Positions 55,297 through 63,083 of a stretch of DNA of 64,000 nt are shown here, piece by piece. Below the pieces are notes generated by a model, which did no database searches, was not told the DNA's origin, and worked only from the letters and a program-made list of their open reading frames with translations. The DNA lies in contig DASUWU010000166.1 in assembly GCA_036378315.1 (NCBI GenBank), positions 1-64,000 of the forward strand, given 5' to 3'. Positions within the stretch are counted from its first letter, which is position 1. Each line of letters begins with the position of its first letter. This stretch comes from CALAED01 sp036378315 (GTDB taxonomy: Bacteria; Actinomycetota; Actinomycetes; Streptosporangiales; Streptosporangiaceae). The position numbers and the translations under genes are program-made.

Positions 55297-56649
55297 ATGC
55301 GTTTTCTCCCTGAACACGAAGGCCGCACCGCGGCCGTCATCGGGCTCGGCCACGTCGGGTCGGTCGTGGCGGCCGGGCTGGCGGACGGCGGCGTGGAGGT
55401 CGTCGGCATCGACGCCGACGCCGCGCTCGTGGCCGAGCTGACCGGCCGGCACTGCAGGTTCCACGAGCCCGGCCTGCCCAAGCTGCTCGTCGCGTCGCTC
55501 GACGCCGGGCGGCTCCGCGTGACCACGGACTACGCCGCGGCGTCCGCCGTCGACGTCGTCATCGTGGCCGTGGGCACGCCGACCGGCCAGGACGGCGCAC
55601 TGATCGACACGCAGCTCAGGGGCGCCTGCACGGAGCTGGCGCGGCACCTGCGCGCCGGCCAGCTCGTCATCGTCAAGAGCACGGTGCCGCCCGGCACGAC
55701 CCGCGGTCTCATCGCGCCGCTGCTGGAAGGCGGCGGGCTGGCGTGCGGCACGGACTTCGGTCTCGCCTTCTGCCCGGAGCGCCTCTCCGAGGGCGCCGCC
55801 CTCCGCGAGCTGCGCTCGCTGCCCATCATCGTCGGCGGCTGGTGCGACGACAGCGCGGACGCGGCGGCGGAGTTCTGGCGGAGCGGGATCGGCACCCAGA
55901 TCATCCGGCACGCCTCGCTCGAGTCCGCCGAGATGGTCAAGCTCGCCGACAACTGGTGGATCGACCACAACATCGCCCTCGCCAACGAGCTCGCCAAGCT
56001 GTGCGCGGCCCTCGACGTCGACGTGCTCGAGGTGATCTCGGCGGCGAACTCGCTGCGCAAGGGCGGCGGCAACGTCAACATCCTGCTTCCGAGCGTCGGC
56101 GTCGGCGGCTCTTGCCTCACCAAGGATCCGTGGATGGTGTGGCGGGCCGCCGCCGACCGCGGCGTCGACCTCCGCACGATCCCCGTCGTACGCGACATCA
56201 ACGACGGCATGCCGGCGTACACGGTCGGCCTGATCCGCGACGAGCTCGGTGGCGCGGGAAAGCCGCCGGCGGCGGCGACGATCGCGGTCCTCGGCCTGGC
56301 CTTCAAGAACAACACGGCCGACCTGCGCGCGACGCCCGCGCTGCCGGTCGTGGCCGCGCTGCGCGAGACAGGGGCGACCGTCAGGATCTTCGACCCGCTC
56401 GCCGACCCGGACGCCGTGACGCGGCTGTTCGGGCTGCGGCCGGCGGCGTCGGTGCGGGAGGCGGTGGCCGGCGCCGACTGCGTCGCCGTCCTGGCGCGGC
56501 ACGACGAGCTCGACGAGATCGACTTCGGCGAGCTGCGTGAGCTGGTCGCGCCGTCCTGCGCCGTCGTCGACGGGCGCGCCTACTACCCGCGGGAGACGAT
56601 CGAGCTCCTGCGCCGGCACGGCTTCCGCTACCGCGGGATCGGCAGGTGA
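55297..56649 (+). CDS. UDP-glucose/nucleotide-sugar 6-dehydrogenase
   Basis: 450 residues from ATG 55297 (GGAG in front). NAD-binding AVIGLGHVGSVVAAGLADGG; VGTPTGQDG; KSTVPPGTTR; FCPERLSEG; and the catalytic Cys 273 in VGGSCLTKDPWM, with the Lys/Asp pair, mark the UDPGDH family. It oxidises UDP-glucose to UDP-glucuronate in two NAD-dependent steps. With the upstream nucleotidyltransferase and the downstream SDR it forms a compact UDP-pentose or UDP-uronate pathway. Confidence 0.92.
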   Translation: MRFLPEHEGRTAAVIGLGHVGSVVAAGLADGGVEVVGIDADAALVAELTGRHCRFHEPGLPKLLVASLDAGRLRVTTDYAAASAVDVVIVAVGTPTGQDGALIDTQLRGACTELARHLRAGQLVIVKSTVPPGTTRGLIAPLLEGGGLACGTDFGLAFCPERLSEGAALRELRSLPIIVGGWCDDSADAAAEFWRSGIGTQIIRHASLESAEMVKLADNWWIDHNIALANELAKLCAALDVDVLEVISAANSLRKGGGNVNILLPSVGVGGSCLTKDPWMVWRAAADRGVDLRTIPVVRDINDGMPAYTVGLIRDELGGAGKPPAAATIAVLGLAFKNNTADLRATPALPVVAALRETGATVRIFDPLADPDAVTRLFGLRPAASVREAVAGADCVAVLARHDELDEIDFGELRELVAPSCAVVDGRAYYPRETIELLRRHGFRYRGIGR

Positions 56650-56656
56650 GTGAACC

Positions 56657-57679
56657 ATGGCACGCGCCGTCGTCACCGGCGGGTTCGGATTCGTCGGAAG
56701 CCATCTCGTCGAGGCGCTCGTCCGGCGCGGGGACGAGGTCGTCGTCTATGACAGCGGGCCGCCGCCGCCCGACCTGTCCCCCGCGATAGCGGGGGCCGTC
56801 CGCCACGTCCCGGGCGACGTACGGGACGCGGCCAGGCTGGCCGAGGTGATCGGCGGCGGCGTCGACATCGTCTACCACATGGCCGCCGTCGTCGGCGTCG
56901 ACCGGTACCTCGACCGGCCGCTGGACGTCATCGACATCAACCTGCTGGGCACCCGCAACGTGCTGGAGCCGGCCGCCAAGGCGGACGCGAAGGTCGTCAT
57001 CGCGAGCACCAGCGAGGTGTTCGGCAAGAACCCGGCGGTCCCGTGGCGCGAGGACGACGACCGGGTGGTCGGCAGCACCGCCGTCGACAGGTGGAGCTAC
57101 TCGTCGAGCAAGGCGCTGGCCGAGCACCTCACGTTCGGGTTCGCCCGCGCGTACGGGCTGCGCGCCACGATCGTGCGGTACTTCAACGTCTACGGCCCGC
57201 GGCAGCGGCCGGCGTTCGTCGTCAGCAGGACGATCCACCGCGCCCTCAACGGCGAGCGGGCCGTCGTGTACGACGGCGGCGGCCAGACCCGGTGCTTCAC
57301 CTTCGTCGACGACGCCGTCGAGGCGACGATCACCGCGGCCACCCGCGACCGCGCCGACGGCGAGTGCTTCAACGTCGGCAGCCAGGTGGAGACCACGGTG
57401 GCCGGCGTGATCGACCTGATCGCCGAGCTGGTCGGCGGCACCACCGGCACGGGCGCCACCGGCACGGGCGCCACCAGCGCCGTCCCGGTCGCCACGCGGG
57501 ACCGCCTGGGCGCCGCCTACCAGGACCTCGACCGGCGGGTGCCGGACACCACCAAGATCCGGGACGTCCTCGGCTGGCGCGCCGGGACGGAGCTCAGGGA
57601 CGGGCTCGCGGCGACCATCGCGTGGGCGCGGACCAACCCGTGGTGGCTCGCCCAGGCGGACACCGGCGCCACCGCATAG
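56657..57679 (+). CDS. NAD-dependent epimerase/dehydratase, UDP-glucuronate decarboxylase-like
   Basis: 340 residues. Extended SDR with GGFGFVGSHLVEALV (NAD), STSEVFGKNPAVPWREDDDR, RWSYSSSKALAEH (Tyr-x-x-x-Lys catalytic pair) and VRYFNVYGPRQRPAFV. The SEVFGK...EDDDRVVGS...RWSYSSSK pattern resembles ArnA/UXS-type UDP-glucuronate decarboxylases, which yield UDP-xylose or its 4-keto form; a 4-epimerase cannot be excluded. It begins 7 bases after the dehydrogenase stop. Near residue 265 it has an insert of Thr/Gly/Ala built from a 15-bp duplication (GGCACGGGCGCCACC, twice). Confidence 0.85.
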   Translation: MARAVVTGGFGFVGSHLVEALVRRGDEVVVYDSGPPPPDLSPAIAGAVRHVPGDVRDAARLAEVIGGGVDIVYHMAAVVGVDRYLDRPLDVIDINLLGTRNVLEPAAKADAKVVIASTSEVFGKNPAVPWREDDDRVVGSTAVDRWSYSSSKALAEHLTFGFARAYGLRATIVRYFNVYGPRQRPAFVVSRTIHRALNGERAVVYDGGGQTRCFTFVDDAVEATITAATRDRADGECFNVGSQVETTVAGVIDLIAELVGGTTGTGATGTGATSAVPVATRDRLGAAYQDLDRRVPDTTKIRDVLGWRAGTELRDGLAATIAWARTNPWWLAQADTGATA

Positions 57680-57700
57680 GCACGCAGAGAAAAGGCCAAG

Positions 57701-57744
57701 CACATGAAACGCCCCAACACATGAAACGCCTCGGCACATGAAAC
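57701..57744 (+). repeat. Three tandem 17-bp repeats across the glutamate mutase start
   Basis: CACATGAAAC recurs at 57701, 57718 and 57735 with a 17-bp period (CACATGAAACGCCCCAA, CACATGAAACGCCTCGG, then the gene). The repeats give ATG at 57704 and 57721; each opens a six-codon frame (MKRPNT and MKRLGT) whose TGA overlaps the next ATG. The third ATG, at 57738, is the start of the mutase. The only ribosome-like sequence (AAAAGG) lies before the first copy. Confidence 0.9.
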
Positions 57745-59681
57745 GGTGGTCCATCGCGCTCGGCGGGATCAGCGCGGACGCGCACTCGGTCGGCCTCATC
57801 GTGCTCAGGCGGGCGCTCGGCGAGAACGGCTACGACGTCCATTACATGGGCACGCAGAACTCCCTGGAGAGCTTCTTCCGCGCGGCCGAGCGGGTCGATG
57901 TGGTCATGATCTCGTGCATGGACGGCCACCTGCGCCACTACCTGGCCGAGTTCCCGGATCTGCGGCTGCGGTTCCCCGCCGCGGTGTCGGGCGCGCTGTG
58001 GTACGCGGGCGGGAACATCGCGCTGCACGACCCGCGCCGGGTGCACGACGATGTGCGGCGGCTGGGCTTCAGCCGGGTGTTCACCGGCTACGTCGAGGTC
58101 TCCACGGTGCTGGGGGCGCTCGCTGCCGACCTCGCCGGCCGGCGGCCGAGGTCCTGCCCGCCGCCCGCGGCCCTGCCCGCGCCGGGGCCGGCGGGGCGGG
58201 GCGTCCTGCCGCTCGAGCCGCCCCCGCCGGACGACCGTCTCGACGCGGCCGAGTTCCACCGGCTCCGCGAGGGCGTGCTGACCACCTGGCCGACCGGCGG
58301 GGACGCCCGCGACCTGGCCGACAACGCGCGCTTCCTGCTGCGGCAGCCGTCGTTCGCCGGCGCGCAGGCGCGCGCCGAAGCGCGGCCGCGCCGGCCGCGG
58401 CCGCTGCTGCATCCCCGCTCCGGCGTCGCGCTCGCGGACCGGCAGCTGGCCGCGTTCCGCACCCTCAGCCGGTACGGCGCCGACGTGCTCTCCTACCAGG
58501 TCGACTCGCTCACCAGGAACAACGCGTACGCGATGGCCGCGGACGCGATCGCGGAGAGCCGCGAGACCGGCACGTCGGCGCTCAACGGGTTCCCCATGGT
58601 CAACCACGGGGTCCGCACGCTGCGCAGGATCGGCGCCCTGATCGGCCGGCCGCTGCAGACCAGGCACAGCACCCGCGACCCGCGGCTGCTGGCCGAGATC
58701 TCCTGCGCGGGCGGCGTCACCGCGTTCGAAGGCGGCGCGATCTGCTACAACATCCCCTATTTCAGGGACTACCCGCTCGCCGTGGCGCTGCGCCGCTGGC
58801 AGTACGTGGACCGGCTGGCCGGCATCTACGCCGAGGACTACGGCGTCATCATCGACAGGGAGTTCTTCGGCACCCTCACCGCCGTGCTGATCCCGCCGTG
58901 CCTGGCCATCGTGGTGAACCTCATCCAGGCGCTGCTGGCCGTGGCGCAGGGCGTGCAGTCGGTGTCGCTCGGCTACGCGGAGCAGGGCAACAGGACGCAG
59001 GACGTCGCCGCCATCCGGGTGCTGCGCGAGCTCGGCGGCAAGTACCTGGCCAACATGGGGTACCACGGCGTCCGGATGAACACCGTCTTCCACCAGTACA
59101 TGGCCGCCTTCCCCGCCGACCGGGAGCGGGCCAGGCAGCTCATCGTCGCGTCGGGGGCGACCGCGCGGCTGTCCGGCGCCACCAGGGTCATGGTGAAGAC
59201 GCCGGTGGAGGCGGTCATGATCCCCAGTGTCGAGGACAACGTCGAGGGCCTGGCGCTGGCCAGGCAAGGCGCCGAGTCGGCCGGCCCGGCGATGGTCGAC
59301 GAGCGGGCGGTGGCCGCGGAGATGGCCGTGATCCGCGAAGAGGTCGAGCAGATCTTCGAGAGCGTGATCACGTGCGGCGGCGGCAGCCTGACCGCCGGCG
59401 TGGTCCGCGCCTTCGCCCGCGGCCACATCGACATCCCGTTCGCCCCGAGCAGGGAGAACCGCGGTGAGGTGATCACGGCCAGGGACGCCCAGGGCGCGGT
59501 GCGGCTGCTCGACCCGGGGCGGCTGCGGCTGTCCGCCGAGATCATCGCGTTCCACCGGGACAAGATCGCCGAGCGCCGGGCGGCCGAGGAACGTCCCGTA
59601 CGCGGCGACTGGGAGCTGGTCGAGCGCGACGTCCACCAGATCACCTGCGGGCGCTACCCGCGCTGGCCGTTGCACGAGTGA
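57738..59681 (+). CDS. Single-chain adenosylcobalamin-dependent glutamate mutase (fused S and E parts)
   Basis: 647 residues. Residues 1-130 are a B12-binding domain (Rossmann-like) with the base-off motif DAHSVG at 14-19, in which His 16 is the axial ligand of cobalt, and ALWYAGGNIALHD. A Pro-rich linker follows. Residues 170-640 match the epsilon (catalytic) subunit: QVDSLTRNNAYAMA, TRHSTRDPRLLAEI, FEGGAICYNIPYFRDY (Glu, Tyr, Tyr of the active site), WQYVDRLAG, VFHQYMAAFPADRERA and RVMVKTPVEA. Known glutamate mutases are usually two proteins; here they are one. The product should be (2S,3S)-3-methylaspartate. It is the central enzyme of the cluster and is unusually well supported. The last 50 residues are less conserved. 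Confidence 0.9.
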   Translation: MKRWSIALGGISADAHSVGLIVLRRALGENGYDVHYMGTQNSLESFFRAAERVDVVMISCMDGHLRHYLAEFPDLRLRFPAAVSGALWYAGGNIALHDPRRVHDDVRRLGFSRVFTGYVEVSTVLGALAADLAGRRPRSCPPPAALPAPGPAGRGVLPLEPPPPDDRLDAAEFHRLREGVLTTWPTGGDARDLADNARFLLRQPSFAGAQARAEARPRRPRPLLHPRSGVALADRQLAAFRTLSRYGADVLSYQVDSLTRNNAYAMAADAIAESRETGTSALNGFPMVNHGVRTLRRIGALIGRPLQTRHSTRDPRLLAEISCAGGVTAFEGGAICYNIPYFRDYPLAVALRRWQYVDRLAGIYAEDYGVIIDREFFGTLTAVLIPPCLAIVVNLIQALLAVAQGVQSVSLGYAEQGNRTQDVAAIRVLRELGGKYLANMGYHGVRMNTVFHQYMAAFPADRERARQLIVASGATARLSGATRVMVKTPVEAVMIPSVEDNVEGLALARQGAESAGPAMVDERAVAAEMAVIREEVEQIFESVITCGGGSLTAGVVRAFARGHIDIPFAPSRENRGEVITARDAQGAVRLLDPGRLRLSAEIIAFHRDKIAERRAAEERPVRGDWELVERDVHQITCGRYPRWPLHE

Positions 59682-59735
59682 CGGCCGCCGCCCGGGCGAG
59701 CGAGCGACCCCGGCACGAGCAAGGGAGCCAGAGCC

Positions 59736-60527
59736 ATGACGGAGCATCCAACCACCACCCCGCGCGTGGTGCTCGGCGTCCTCGGCGGACTCGGTCCCGT
59801 GGCGTCGGCGGAGTTCGTGCGCACGGTGTACGCCCACTGCGCGGGAGAGCGCGAGCAGGACTTTCCCGCGGTGGTGCTGCGGTCGGATCCGAGCTTCGAC
59901 GCCCGGTCGCCGGCGGCGATGGACGACGAGGACGCCACCCTGCCCGACCGGTTGGCCGACGGCGTGCGCGCGCTGCTGACCCAGGGATGCACCCACGTGG
60001 TCGTGGCCTGCATGACGCTGCACCACCTGCTGCCCCGGCTGCCGGCGGAGCTGCGGCGGCGGGTCGTGTCGGTGGTGGACGTGCTCGTCGCCGGCGTCGC
60101 CGCGGCCGGCCCCGGCCCGCACCTGCTGCTGTGCTCGCGGGTCGCCCGTGCGGTGGGGCTGTTCGAACGGCATCCGCGCTGGCCCGAGGTCGCCTCGTCG
60201 GTGGTGCTGCCCAGCGTCGCGCGCAACGACGACCTGCACGCCGCCATCATGGACATCAAGGTCAACCGCGGTCACGGCGCCGCGCGTCGCTGGCTCGCCG
60301 CCGAGCTCGCGCGGTACGGGACGGCGTCGGCCGTCGCCGGTTGCAGCGAGATCCACGTGCTGGCGAAGGAGTGGCAGGGGCCGCCCGGGCATCAACCGTT
60401 GTCCTGGATCGACCCGTTCGACGCGATCGCCAGGGCGACGGCGGCGCAGGACCTCACGACGCTGGCACGTCAAGCGGCAACGGCGGCCGCGACGGGGGCG
60501 CGTCCCGCCGGGAGCGCAGCGCGGTGA
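59736..60527 (+). CDS. Aspartate/glutamate racemase family protein
   Basis: 263 residues behind AGGGAG. It shows the Asp/Glu/hydantoin racemase fold: VLGVLGGLGPVASAEFVRTVY, HVVVACMTLHHLLPRL with the first catalytic Cys and AVAGCSEIHVLA with the second. Two Cys of opposite face racemise the alpha carbon of Asp, Glu or a related amino acid without PLP. In this cluster the likely substrate is glutamate or 3-methylaspartate, giving a D-configured building block. The coding end overlaps the convergent oxidoreductase gene by 74 bases. Confidence 0.88.
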   Translation: MTEHPTTTPRVVLGVLGGLGPVASAEFVRTVYAHCAGEREQDFPAVVLRSDPSFDARSPAAMDDEDATLPDRLADGVRALLTQGCTHVVVACMTLHHLLPRLPAELRRRVVSVVDVLVAGVAAAGPGPHLLLCSRVARAVGLFERHPRWPEVASSVVLPSVARNDDLHAAIMDIKVNRGHGAARRWLAAELARYGTASAVAGCSEIHVLAKEWQGPPGHQPLSWIDPFDAIARATAAQDLTTLARQAATAAATGARPAGSAAR

Positions 60528-61482
60528 GGCGCACCCGCTCGGCGAGCGCGGCGCGGTCGACCGCCTGGTCGAGCAGCCGGGCGCCACGGTCGGGGGCGGC
60601 CGCCAGCTCGGCGAACGCGGCGAGCTGGCGTTCGAAGTAGTCGGCCGGGCCGAACCCCACCGTGGCCGGCGTCCGGCCGGCCGGCCGGACGAACACGTTC
60701 AGCGGCAGCCGGCCCCTGGCCGGGAGCATGAAGTTGCGGACCCGGATGGCGCCGCCGTCGAAGGTGAACGTGTGGTCGGCGCGGAACCGGCCGGAAAGCC
60801 CGCAGGCGAGCGTCGCCGTGACCCCGTCCGGGTAGCCGAGCACGGCCTCGGTCGCGAGGTCGACGCCGTTCGGGCCGTCGAAGGCCGAGCCGGCCCGTAC
60901 GGAGGTGACATCCAGGCCGCGGCAGGCCTGGAGCATCTGCAGCCAGTAGGGCGCGGTGTCGAGGAAGGCGCCGCCGCCCAGCTCCGGGTACGCCCGGTAC
61001 CCCAGGTCGCCCTGCCGGTCGAAGACGAGGTCGGTGCGGATCTCCCTGAGCGCGCCCAGGTCGTGGGACTCCGCCAGCTCGGGCACCGCCTCCGCCCAGG
61101 GGAGGTGCGCGGCCATCACCGCCTCGTGCAGGCACACCCCGGCGCGCTCGGCGGCGAGCCTGAGCGTCTCGGCCTCGCAGGCGCCGAGGCAGAGCGGCTT
61201 TTCGACCAGGACGTGCTTGCCGGCGCGCATCGCGGCCAGCGCCAGGGCGGCATGGGCGGACGGATGCGTGGAGATGTAGACGGCGTCGACGTCCTGATCG
61301 CCCAGGAGGTCGGCGTACGTGCGGTGGACCCGCGGCAGGCCGTGCTCGGCGCCGAACGTCGTCGCCCGCCCGTGGTCGTGTGCGGCCACGGCGACGACCC
61401 GCACGTCGTCGCGGCCCGCCGCCGGCGCGATCACCGCGCGGGCCGCGATCTTCGTCGCGCCCAGGAGGCCCACGCGGATCAC
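60454..61482 (-). CDS. Gfo/Idh/MocA family oxidoreductase
   Basis: 342 residues. The N-terminal NAD(P) fold GLLGATKIAARAVIAPAA, the conserved HVLVEKPLCL (EKP motif with catalytic Lys) and the C-terminal GGGAFLDTAPYWLQML segment mark this family. Sequence style is close to sugar 3-ketoreductases of antibiotic clusters, so it probably modifies the nucleotide-sugar or a cyclitol; the exact step cannot be told. Its start overlaps the stop of the adenylation gene (ATGA). It is thus the last gene of a minus-strand operon that starts beyond the right edge. Confidence 0.88.
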   Translation of the reverse strand: MIRVGLLGATKIAARAVIAPAAGRDDVRVVAVAAHDHGRATTFGAEHGLPRVHRTYADLLGDQDVDAVYISTHPSAHAALALAAMRAGKHVLVEKPLCLGACEAETLRLAAERAGVCLHEAVMAAHLPWAEAVPELAESHDLGALREIRTDLVFDRQGDLGYRAYPELGGGAFLDTAPYWLQMLQACRGLDVTSVRAGSAFDGPNGVDLATEAVLGYPDGVTATLACGLSGRFRADHTFTFDGGAIRVRNFMLPARGRLPLNVFVRPAGRTPATVGFGPADYFERQLAAFAELAAAPDRGARLLDQAVDRAALAERVRLTALRSRRDAPPSRPPLPLDVPAS

Positions 61483-63083
61483 CGACCGCTCCCCTCGGAC
61501 CCGCCCGCGGCGCCGGCGGCGAGCAGCCGGCGCTGGTCGACCTTCCCGTTCAGCGTGCGCGGCAGCGTGCTCACCCGGACGATCTCGTCGGGCACCATGC
61601 CGGCCGGCAGGTGCCCGCGGGCGTGCCGGACGAGCTCCTTCTCGTCCGGGTCGCCGGTGACGACCACGTAGGCCCGCAGCACGGCGGCGGAGTCGGCACC
61701 CGCGACGGCCACGTGGACGTCGTGGACGGCGGGGTGGCGCAGCAGCACGTTCGCCACGTCATCGAGCTCGATGCGCAGCCCGCGGACCTTGACCATGCCG
61801 TCGAGCCGGCCGAGGAGCTCGAGCTCGCCGTCCTCCCGCAGCCGGCCCAGGTCGCCGGTCCTGTGGCGGTACGGGTCGGCCGGGTCGAAACCACCGGGAT
61901 CTCCGTTGAGATAACCGAGCAGCCGGAAGGGGACGGTGATCTCGACCTCGCCGACGTCACCGGCGCGCGCGGCGCCGAGCACGCGGACCGAGACGCCGGG
62001 CATGCCCACGCCCACCGGCACCCGTTCCGCGCTCTCGTCGGCGGCGGTGACCCGGTGGAAGAGCTTGGCCATCGTCGTCTCGGACGCGCCGTACATGTTC
62101 ACGAGGTCCTTGGCGTCGCCGAACAGGCCGCGCCACCAGCGGACGTCGGCTGGGCGCACCGTCTCGCCGGCGAGCAGCACGGTGCGCAGCGCGGGCAGCG
62201 CCGCCGAGGTGAGGCCCAGCGGGCGCAGGGTGCGAAAGACGGTGGGGACGCAGTGCAGCACCTGGATCTCGTTCGCCTCCAGCCAGCGGGCGAGCCCGGC
62301 CCCGGCCAGCGCGCTCCTGGGCGCGACGCACATGGTCCCGCCGCCGCACAGCGGCACGAAGGCGTCGCGCAGGAACGCGTCGAACCCCGGAGAGGTCAGC
62401 GAGGAGACGCGCGTGCCCGCGGTGATCCCGAACTCGGCGATCTCCCAGTCGACGAAGTGCGCGACCGCCTCCAGGCTCCCCCTGACGCCCTTCGGGCGCC
62501 CGCTGGTGCCCGAGGTGAAGTAGACGTAGCCGCGGTCGGCGCCGTCGGCCGCCGCGGCCGGCTCCCAGCGCGCCGGGTCGAAGCCGCCCGCCGGCACCCG
62601 GGACGGCTCCCGCAGGCCCCGCGCCGATACGACGAGCCGATCTTCGGCGGGCCGCTCGACGGGGTCCGCCCTGCGCAGCACCGTCGCCCCTGGCTCGTCC
62701 ACGACGGCGATCCCCGGGCGCAGCTGGTCGAGCAGCGCGGCCAGCCGTGGCGCCGGGGTCTGGACGCTGACCGGCGCGAAGGGGCGGCACGCGGCCATCG
62801 CGGCGAGCTGGGCGGCGACGATCTCGACGGGGTCCGCGCACAGCACGAGGACGGGGTCGGTGCCGGGAACGGCGGTGAACTCGTCCCTGTACCGCGCCGC
62901 GCACCGCTCGAGCTCGGCGTAGGTGACCGTCCTGCCGCGGGTGCGGATCGCCACGTCGCCCGGCCTGGCGGCGACGTTGCCCACCCAGCGACGGAGGATG
63001 CCCGCGCCGCCGCACTCCGGCCGCGGCTCGGGTGTGCGCTGTGTTTCCCGCACAGCGCTCACCGCGCTCTCGCGCGTGCTCAC
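61479..63083 (-). CDS. Free-standing NRPS-type adenylation domain (AMP-dependent ligase)
   Basis: 534 residues from GTG 63083, overlapping the upstream stop (GTGA). Adenylation core motifs are A3 YFTSGTSGRPKG, A4 FDAFLRDAFVPL, A5 NMYGASETT, A7 YRHRTGDLGRL, A8 LGRLDGMVKVRGLRIEL and A10 RTLNGKVDQRRL with the catalytic Lys. The Asp in SPGFDAF corresponds to the Asp235 that holds the alpha-amino group in amino-acid-activating domains. The substrate cannot be read by eye. There is no carrier or condensation domain in the chain, so it probably loads the free-standing carrier protein (52770-53042). 3-methylaspartate or glutamate is a reasonable guess only. Confidence 0.92.
   Translation of the reverse strand: MSTRESAVSAVRETQRTPEPRPECGGAGILRRWVGNVAARPGDVAIRTRGRTVTYAELERCAARYRDEFTAVPGTDPVLVLCADPVEIVAAQLAAMAACRPFAPVSVQTPAPRLAALLDQLRPGIAVVDEPGATVLRRADPVERPAEDRLVVSARGLREPSRVPAGGFDPARWEPAAAADGADRGYVYFTSGTSGRPKGVRGSLEAVAHFVDWEIAEFGITAGTRVSSLTSPGFDAFLRDAFVPLCGGGTMCVAPRSALAGAGLARWLEANEIQVLHCVPTVFRTLRPLGLTSAALPALRTVLLAGETVRPADVRWWRGLFGDAKDLVNMYGASETTMAKLFHRVTAADESAERVPVGVGMPGVSVRVLGAARAGDVGEVEITVPFRLLGYLNGDPGGFDPADPYRHRTGDLGRLREDGELELLGRLDGMVKVRGLRIELDDVANVLLRHPAVHDVHVAVAGADSAAVLRAYVVVTGDPDEKELVRHARGHLPAGMVPDEIVRVSTLPRTLNGKVDQRRLLAAGAAGGSEGSGR

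Noticed and set aside
57594..60587. A 997-codon open frame on the minus strand
   Set aside because: It is antisense to the strongly supported glutamate mutase and racemase genes, and its translation is rich in Arg, Gly, His, Val repeats typical of shadow frames in high-GC DNA.
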